Shown piece by piece: positions 1 through 4,763 of a stretch of DNA of 11,215 nucleotides. Each line of letters opens with the position of its first letter. The first letter of the stretch is position 1. The position numbers were made by a program, and so were the translations under genes. The stretch is from DRQF01 sp964559135 (GTDB lineage: Bacteria; Planctomycetota; GCA-002687715; DRQF01), in NCBI GenBank assembly GCA_964559135.1, contig CAZLGG010000125.1, positions 1 to 11,215 of the forward strand, read 5' to 3'. Below the pieces are notes generated by a model. That model worked only from the letters and a program-made list of their open reading frames with translations, was not told the origin of the DNA and made no database searches.

Positions 1-2
1 TC

Positions 3-34
3 GGGAGTTCTCTCGCCCTGGAGAGAGAACTCCC
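3..34. repeat. perfect 12-bp inverted repeat (hairpin), possible terminator of an off-window gene
   Basis: Arms GGGAGTTCTCTC (3-14) and GAGAGAACTCCC (23-34) are perfect reverse complements around an 8-nt loop. There is no T-run after either arm, so it is not a textbook intrinsic terminator. It may end transcription of a gene outside the window or form a structured RNA end. The hairpin is seen directly; its role is inferred. Confidence 0.6.
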
Positions 35-97
35 CGTCTCACCCGCGCCACGGCTTGTGGGAATGGGTTTCGTGCCTCTTTGACGTTCAGCTTCTTC

Positions 98-190
98 TCT
101 CACGGAGGCACGGAGCCACGGAGAGGAAGGAGAGGACAGGTCGTAGGCCGCTCGTCCCATGCCTCTGTGTGCCTCGGCGTCTCCGTGAGA
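98..190. repeat. imperfect inverted repeat of CACGGAG-type octamers
   Basis: The left arm (98-126) and the reverse complement of the right arm (162-190) agree at 23 of 29 positions without gaps, around a 35-nt centre (127-161). The left arm contains three copies of CACGGAG spaced 8 bases apart (101-107, 109-115, 117-123); the right arm carries degenerate copies on the other strand. No ORF with recognisable content crosses it. It lies about 100 bp from a scaffold gap, as repeats often do. It looks like a dispersed intergenic repeat or a small non-autonomous palindromic element; whether it recurs in the genome cannot be seen here. Confidence 0.65.
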
Positions 191-290
191 TGTCCTTTCT
201 TCCGGGGCGCAGAGCTTGGTGCGCCTAGGAAGGATGGCGGAGTGACCGATGCCCCGGGAGACGGCAGGAAGAGCAAGCTCGGCTGTCCAT

Positions 291-300
291 NNNNNNNNNN
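291..300. other. assembly gap (10 N)
   Basis: Ten consecutive Ns mark a scaffold join of unknown true length. Any reading frame drawn across it is unreliable. In the gene-free stretch 1-344 I also looked at 191-290 and 301-310 and saw no gene, tRNA or other recognisable RNA there; a gene or RNA interrupted by the gap cannot be excluded. Confidence 0.97.
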
Positions 301-310
301 CGTTGGGGTT

Positions 311-336
311 GGGTCTCGACGGGGGCGTCGAGGCCC
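311..336 (-). terminator. terminator-like hairpin after the AAA+ gene
   Basis: Read on the minus strand, an 11-nt stem with one C-A mismatch and a 4-nt loop lies 8 nt beyond the TAG stop of the AAA+ gene (arms 326-336 and 311-321, loop 322-325). The position fits a transcription terminator for the JAMM/AAA+ pair. The sequence after the stem is A/C-rich with no U-tract, so termination may need Rho or another factor. It also sits just 10 nt inside the scaffold gap. Confidence 0.5.
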
Positions 337-344
337 GATCATGC

Positions 345-1685
345 CTACTCGGGAGCGGCCTCCAGGGCGTCGGACGAGATCACTTCGAAACGGATCTTGC
401 CGTCGTCGGCGTCGAGGGCGATGAAGTCGCCCTCGCGGATCTCCTCGTTGATGAGCTTCTCGGTGAGAGGCTCTTCGATGAGTTTCTTGATCGTCCGGCG
501 GAGTTCACGAGCGCCGTGTTCCGGCTTGAAACCCTGCTCGGCGATGAGCTCCTTGGCCGCGGGGAGGGCGGTCAGACCCAGGCCCGCTCGTTCCGCGATG
601 CAGGTCAATTCGGCCATCATCTTGTCGACGATTTTCAAACTGTCGTCAAAGCTGAGAGTGTTGAACACGATGACATCGTCCAGGCGATTGATGAACTCGG
701 GGCGGAAAGCCTTCTTCAACGATGCGAAGATGGTTTCTTTCATCTCCTCGTAGCGCGTCTCATCCTTCTTCGCGACATCGAATCCTATTCCGTCTCGGCT
801 GGCGTTGGCCTCGCGAACGCCGAGGTTGCTCGTCATGAGCACGAGGGCGTTCCGGAAGGAGACCTTGAATCCCTTGCTGTCCGTGACGACCCCCTCGTCG
901 AGGAGTTGCAAGAGAATGTTGTGCATCTTGCTGTGGGCCTTCTCGATCTCGTCGAAGAGAACGATGAAGTCCTTCATCTCTTTCGCCGCTTCGGTGAGAT
1001 ACCCACCCTCGTTGTGGCCGATGTAGCCGGGGGGGGATCCGATCAACTTGGCGTACTCGTGGGGGAGGGCATATTCGGAGCAGTCCACGCGAACCAGCCG
1101 CGATTGCGAACCGTACATGTATTCCGCCATCGCCTTCGCGAGTTCGGTCTTGCCCACGCCCACGTGGCCCACGAATAGGAAGGCTCCCACGGGCTTTTCG
1201 GGGTCCCGAAGACCCAGCGCCGACTTCTTGACCGATCGGGTGACGATCTCGACCGCGTGCTCCTGTCCGATGACCCGGTTGCGGATCTCTTTCTCCATGT
1301 TCGCGAGTCGGCGGAGGTTGGCCCGCGTGCGTTGACGCAGCTTTTTCTGGAGAGCGGGGTCGTCGTCGATGACCATATCCGTCGAAGTGATCTGCACGGA
1401 CACCTGGTGGATGTCCAGCGACGGATTCACCTCGACGCAGAGGAGATAGAGCATCTCTTCGATGTCGACGGTTCCGAGAGTTTCGAGTTCCGCGTTCTGG
1501 AGAGACTCGTCGTTGTAGTCGCCGATGCAGGCGTTGACGATGACCCGCTGATAGCTGGCCTTGTCCGAGCCCGTGGCCCGCTGGACCACTTCGCGAGCTT
1601 CCTCGTCCGAGAAGACCCGGATCTTGATGAACTCATCCAGCACCTCGCAGTACTTGAGGACAAGATTGAAATCAGCGTGGATCAT
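345..1685 (-). CDS. stand-alone ClpC/ClpA D2-type AAA+ unfoldase
   Basis: 446-residue AAA+ ATPase matching the second ATPase ring (D2) of Hsp100 proteins, which thread substrates through a central pore. Visible elements: Walker A GHVGVGKT (173-180, with His where Pro is usual), pore loop GYIG (220-223), Walker B IVLFDE (241-246), sensor 1 TSN (285-287), arginine-finger context FINR (331-334), sensor 2 GAR (391-393). An IGF tripeptide at 300-302 sits in the insertion between sensor 1 and the arginine finger, where ClpA and ClpC carry their ClpP-binding IGL/VGF loop and ClpB has none. There is no Clp_N repeat and no D1 ring; residues 1 to about 130 are not a family I recognise. The ATG at 1685 is preferred to one at 1769, which would lengthen the protein into the spacer; GGGAG lies 9 nt upstream. 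Second gene of a minus-strand pair, 61 nt after the JAMM gene. The fold is sure; substrate and ClpP partnership are inferred. Confidence 0.9.
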   Translation of the reverse strand: MIHADFNLVLKYCEVLDEFIKIRVFSDEEAREVVQRATGSDKASYQRVIVNACIGDYNDESLQNAELETLGTVDIEEMLYLLCVEVNPSLDIHQVSVQITSTDMVIDDDPALQKKLRQRTRANLRRLANMEKEIRNRVIGQEHAVEIVTRSVKKSALGLRDPEKPVGAFLFVGHVGVGKTELAKAMAEYMYGSQSRLVRVDCSEYALPHEYAKLIGSPPGYIGHNEGGYLTEAAKEMKDFIVLFDEIEKAHSKMHNILLQLLDEGVVTDSKGFKVSFRNALVLMTSNLGVREANASRDGIGFDVAKKDETRYEEMKETIFASLKKAFRPEFINRLDDVIVFNTLSFDDSLKIVDKMMAELTCIAERAGLGLTALPAAKELIAEQGFKPEHGARELRRTIKKLIEEPLTEKLINEEIREGDFIALDADDGKIRFEVISSDALEAAPE

Positions 1686-1746
1686 CCCTGGCAGTCTCCC
1701 AATTGCGGCCCTTCGCCAGATACATCGACCAACGGGGGGCCAGAAG

Positions 1747-2253
1747 TTAGATGAAATCCCGGTCCGCACCGCCTGCCTTGGGGCCGTTCGGTGCCGGAGG
1801 CGAGGGATGTCCCGCGGACGCGTCCAGATGATTCAGGGTTGCGAGACCGATTTCCAACCACGTCGAGCCTCGGCGGATGTATCCGCGGAGGGGACGGTGG
1901 CCCGTGCCCAAGAGAAGCAGTGGTAGATCCTCCATGCAGTGTTTCATGTCGCGAAGGGATGGGAGAGGGGCTTGACCCGGATGGGAATGGTAGTGCCCTT
2001 CGACCCGCCAGCCCGATGCCCGCGCCGCATCGAACGCTCGAATGAGGGCCTGGACGTCGGCGCGGAAGTGCTCGTCGGGTCGTCGCGCCGCGTTGGGGAG
2101 GGGGATAAAGCGTCGCACCCGTCGAGGTTCCCGTCCGAGGAGCAGCCCGCCCATCTCCCGAGGGGAGGCCGCTTCGGCCTCGGCGGCGAGGGCCGAGAGG
2201 AGCCCGGCGGAGAAAAACAGGCGATCGGGGACTTTCCTCATGGCATCATTCAT
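1747..2253 (-). CDS. JAMM/MPN-domain metalloprotease (JAB family)
   Basis: 168-residue protein made almost wholly of one JAB/MPN domain. It shows the full zinc-binding JAMM signature: Glu33 in REMGGLLLG, then H89-S-H91-P with six residues to S99 and D102. Family members are zinc peptidases or isopeptidases that remove ubiquitin-like or sulfur-carrier proteins (Rpn11, AMSH, bacterial Mec+). The C-terminal 25 residues are Pro/Gly/Ala-rich and probably disordered. No signal peptide, so it is probably cytosolic. The ATG at 2253 is chosen because AGGA ends 4 nt upstream; a second ATG at 2241 is less well placed. The frame stays open far upstream, antisense to the kinase, but that extension has no family character. 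The AAA+ gene follows after 61 nt. No E1-like, ubiquitin-like or sulfur-carrier gene is in the window, so the substrate is unknown. Confidence 0.88.
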   Translation of the reverse strand: MNDAMRKVPDRLFFSAGLLSALAAEAEAASPREMGGLLLGREPRRVRRFIPLPNAARRPDEHFRADVQALIRAFDAARASGWRVEGHYHSHPGQAPLPSLRDMKHCMEDLPLLLLGTGHRPLRGYIRRGSTWLEIGLATLNHLDASAGHPSPPAPNGPKAGGADRDFI

Positions 2254-2289
2254 GTTTTCCTGCGCCCCGGGGCGATGGCAGGGGTTAGG
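2254..2289. promoter_or_regulatory. 36-bp divergent spacer with ribosome binding sites for both genes
   Basis: This is the whole gap between the JAMM gene (minus) and the kinase gene (plus). It holds AGGA for the JAMM start (2258-2261, minus strand) and AGGGG for the kinase start (2280-2284, 5 nt before the ATG). There is no room for two ordinary promoters, so promoter elements must lie within the opposing coding regions or overlap; the two pairs may be transcribed in an interdependent way. The spacing is seen; shared control is inferred. Confidence 0.6.
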
Positions 2290-3462
2290 ATGCACTCTCG
2301 GAGACAATCGGTGAAGCCCAAGGATCCATCCGACATGCAGTTCGCGGCGAGACTCGTCATGGACGGTCTCATCGATCGGTCGCTCATGGAGCGCGTCTTG
2401 CAGTCCCAGTCGGAACTCATCGAGCAGGGGAGGCCCATGACGGTCGCCCAGATGTGCGTGGCCAAGAAATGGATCACCAAGTCGGAGGCCCGCCTTCTCA
2501 TGCGCCCGGAGCTTCCCTTCGCGGCATTGGTTCCCGGATACGAGATTCGGAGCCTTCTCGGCGTCGGCGGCATGAGTTGGGTCTATGGGGCGCAGCCGGC
2601 GGGCGAGAGCGACGAAGTGGCGATGAAGATCCTCAAGCCCCATCTCGTTCGCAATCAAGTGGCTCTCCGGAGATTTCGCAAGGAGGCCCAGCTCCTCATT
2701 GCGCTCAATCACCCCAACATCGTCAAGGGCTTGAATCTCATCGAGCATGACGGACTCGTCGCGTTCACGATGGAAAAGGTTCCCGGCCGCATGATTCTCG
2801 AGTACATCGACGAGGGCGGCCCCTTCCAGGAGGACGCCGCTCTCTACGTCATCGTGCAGATCGCGAAAGCCCTGTCCCACCTCTACGAGAACGGCGTCGT
2901 TCATCGCGACATCAAACCCGGCAACATTCTGCTCACGCCCGACAACACGGTGAAGCTGTGCGACCTCGGACTGGCTGTCGATCGCAATGACACGGTTGAA
3001 GGTGAGTTCACCGTGGGAACCGTGGAGTACATTTCTCCGGAGCAGGCCATGGGGGAGGACGATGTGGACGTTCGATCCGATATCTATGCTCTCGGTGTCA
3101 CGCTCTACCACATGGTCGTTGGGGAGATCCCATTCCAGGGTTCCGACGATCAAGAAACCATGGCCCAGAGGTTCGTGGACAGCCTCAGTTCCGTCGGGCT
3201 GAGCCGCGTCTCGCCTCACGTCCACTACTTCATCCAGAAGATGATGGCTGCCGATCGGGCCGTCCGCTATCAATCGCCGAAGGACCTCATCGAGGACATC
3301 GAGGAGTCCATTCGGGGTAAGAAAACCCTCACGCTGAATCCCTTGGCGGCGGAAAAGCAGTCCCTGGAGCTGCAGCGCCCCTTCGAAGAGACCGATAAGA
3401 AAAAGAAGGCCCCAACGCTGAAGCGGGGTCGAACCGCCAGCGGAAGGCGCCGCCGCCGTTGA
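2290..3462 (+). CDS. Hanks-type serine/threonine protein kinase
   Basis: 390-residue kinase transferring phosphate from ATP to Ser/Thr of protein targets. All key motifs are present: glycine-rich loop GVGGMSWVY (91-99), VAMK with Lys113, helix-C Glu132, catalytic VHRDIKPGN (Asp207, Asn212), DLG in place of DFG (225-227) and SPE (249-251). It is an RD kinase and looks active. Residues about 15-70 form helices in front of the domain, with two similar segments (DGLIDRSLME and KKWITKSEAR), like the helical N-termini on many planctomycete kinases. No transmembrane segment follows; the C-terminus is a Lys/Arg-rich tail ending RRRRR, so the protein is cytosolic and possibly binds nucleic acid or acidic partners. 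The ATG at 2290 has AGGGG at 5-nt spacing; longer readings run antisense over the JAMM gene. The stop overlaps the next start (TTGA), which indicates translational coupling. Confidence 0.95.
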   Translation: MHSRRQSVKPKDPSDMQFAARLVMDGLIDRSLMERVLQSQSELIEQGRPMTVAQMCVAKKWITKSEARLLMRPELPFAALVPGYEIRSLLGVGGMSWVYGAQPAGESDEVAMKILKPHLVRNQVALRRFRKEAQLLIALNHPNIVKGLNLIEHDGLVAFTMEKVPGRMILEYIDEGGPFQEDAALYVIVQIAKALSHLYENGVVHRDIKPGNILLTPDNTVKLCDLGLAVDRNDTVEGEFTVGTVEYISPEQAMGEDDVDVRSDIYALGVTLYHMVVGEIPFQGSDDQETMAQRFVDSLSSVGLSRVSPHVHYFIQKMMAADRAVRYQSPKDLIEDIEESIRGKKTLTLNPLAAEKQSLELQRPFEETDKKKKAPTLKRGRTASGRRRRR

Positions 3463-4724
3463 ATCGATTCACGCGTGTCATCACATTTGGCCTCGTCTTC
3501 GCATTCGCAGGGACCCTCCCGGCACAGGACCCGCCGAAGACGGGCCGGGACCTTCTTGCGGCCAACGAGGCCGCCGTCAAGCTCTACGGAAAGGGCAAGT
3601 TCGAAGATGCCATTCGGATCCTGACGCAGGCCCTCGGCGAAGAGAAGGGCCGGGGGGGGGAACTGCCCGACGTCATGGTCACCAATCTCGTTCGGTCCTA
3701 CCTCTCGTCGGCACGCCGCGCGTTGAGGAATCGGCGACCCGACCAGGCTCTCCGCATTCTCCGCGAGGCGGCCTCGTGGGACGATCGAAATGCCGAAATT
3801 GCGGCGTTCCGAGGCATGGTCCTCATGGAGAAGGGATTCCTTGCCGCCGCGGCGGAGGCTCTCGAACAAGCCCTGCGATGGGACCGGAATTGCGCAGCGG
3901 CGCACCAGTATCTCGGGCTTCTTCAATACAGACAGGAAGCTCTCGAGCCGGCTCTTGCCAATCTGACGAAGGCGGCCGAACTCGATCCGGCGCGACGCGA
4001 GGCGTTGGGAAACGTGATCGCCAAGATCCGTCGGGAGCTGGCGATCGAAGGCGCCATGCGCACCCGCTCGTCGACCCATTTCCTTTGCAAGTATTCCGGC
4101 GAGCAATCGACCAAGGCGGCCGATCAGGTCCTCGATTGGCTGGAAGAGGCCTATCGGGAGATGGGGCTCGGCCTGCACGAATTCCCTTCCGATCTCCTCA
4201 CCGTCATTCTCTACTCGGACAGGGACTTCAAACGGGTCACGGGTGTTCATTCCTGGGTGGCCGGTGTCTTCGACGGGAAAATCCGTGTGCCGATGCGTAA
4301 CTTCGAGGCTCGCAAACGAGAGATTCGCCAGACCCTCCGGCACGAATTCACCCACTTTCTCGTCTCGGAAATCACGACCCATTGTCCGGCATGGTTCAAC
4401 GAGGGGTTGGCGCAGATCGGTGAGGGTCGCTCGCTCGAGGCGGCGAGGATTTTTCTCCGTCGATCGAAAGAGGCCAAACGCTGGGTGCCTCTGAGGCGTC
4501 TCCCCCCGTCGTTCGCCGTCATCTCCGATTCCCGCACTGCTCAACTGGCGTACACGGAATCCTTCGGTTTCGTGGCCTACCTGAAGGATCGCTATGGGAT
4601 CGGGCGCATCGAGGAACTACTCCGCGCGCTCGGTGGGAAGAAGAAGGATTTCTACGAGGTCTTCTATGACGTGTTTCGCCGACGCTTCGACGAAGTCGTG
4701 CTGCGATGGGAAGACTCTCTGTGA
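3459..4724 (+). CDS. exported TPR protein with HExxH gluzincin-like peptidase domain
   Basis: 421 residues. An N-terminal signal peptide (basic start, hydrophobic residues about 7-19, likely cleavage after LPA at 20-22) sends it out of the cytoplasm. Residues about 30-185 are helical TPR-like repeats, clearest at 111-180 (KGFLAAAAEALEQALRWD and the following unit). The second half is a metallopeptidase: HEFTH (295-299) binds zinc, with downstream Glu315 in WFNEGLAQ as probable third ligand, the arrangement of the peptidase MA-like and DUF1570-type gluzincins common in Planctomycetota. The TTG start at 3459 overlaps the kinase stop (TTGA); a weak GGAAGG lies 12 nt upstream, so expression probably depends on kinase translation. 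A G9 tract (3652-3660) lies within the reading frame. Substrate unknown; the link to the kinase is inferred from coupling. Confidence 0.88.
   Translation: MNRFTRVITFGLVFAFAGTLPAQDPPKTGRDLLAANEAAVKLYGKGKFEDAIRILTQALGEEKGRGGELPDVMVTNLVRSYLSSARRALRNRRPDQALRILREAASWDDRNAEIAAFRGMVLMEKGFLAAAAEALEQALRWDRNCAAAHQYLGLLQYRQEALEPALANLTKAAELDPARREALGNVIAKIRRELAIEGAMRTRSSTHFLCKYSGEQSTKAADQVLDWLEEAYREMGLGLHEFPSDLLTVILYSDRDFKRVTGVHSWVAGVFDGKIRVPMRNFEARKREIRQTLRHEFTHFLVSEITTHCPAWFNEGLAQIGEGRSLEAARIFLRRSKEAKRWVPLRRLPPSFAVISDSRTAQLAYTESFGFVAYLKDRYGIGRIEELLRALGGKKKDFYEVFYDVFRRRFDEVVLRWEDSL
3652..3660 (+). repeat. G9 homopolymer inside the peptidase gene
   Basis: Nine consecutive Gs encode part of Arg65-Gly66-Gly67-Glu68. 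Slippage by one base would truncate the exported peptidase early. The tract could allow phase variation or simply reflect GGG codon use; G7-G8 runs also occur in other genes here (for example 1029-1036 and 8114-8120), which favours composition. Confidence 0.6.
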
Positions 4725-4742
4725 GGAAGACCAGCGACCGCG

Positions 4743-4763
4743 GCTGAGCGGCGCCGCTTCAGC
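4743..4763. terminator. hairpin between convergent genes, possible bidirectional terminator
   Basis: GCTGA and TCAGC flank a GCGGCGCCGC palindrome with one bulged T, giving a strong GC-rich stem. It lies 18 nt after the stop of the TPR peptidase and overlaps the last codons of the GT-C gene coming the other way. Only 34 bp separates the two stops. No T-tract follows on either strand, so the terminator role is a guess from position. Confidence 0.4.

Noticed and set aside
98..190. CRISPR array
   Set aside because: The units are 8 bases apart with one-base separators, and arranged as a palindrome, not as repeats with unique spacers.
210..290. Possible tRNA or other structured RNA interrupted by the gap
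   Set aside because: Short GC-rich complementary pieces exist, but no cloverleaf, T-loop or known RNA signature could be found.
249..1178. 309-codon plus-strand frame opposite the AAA+ gene
   Set aside because: It crosses the N gap and lies antisense to conserved AAA+ motifs; acidic shadow composition.
1939..2289. N-terminal extension that would make the kinase 507 residues
   Set aside because: It is antisense to the JAMM gene, low in recognisable protein character, and ATG 2290 has a good AGGGG site.
2254..3273. N-terminal extension that would make the JAMM protein 508 residues
   Set aside because: The open frame lies antisense to the kinase catalytic core, shows no domain character, and a well-placed ribosome binding site supports the start at 2253.
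3270..4544. 424-codon minus-strand frame opposite the TPR peptidase
   Set aside because: It is a shadow of a gene with clear signal peptide and HExxH motif; it has no family features.
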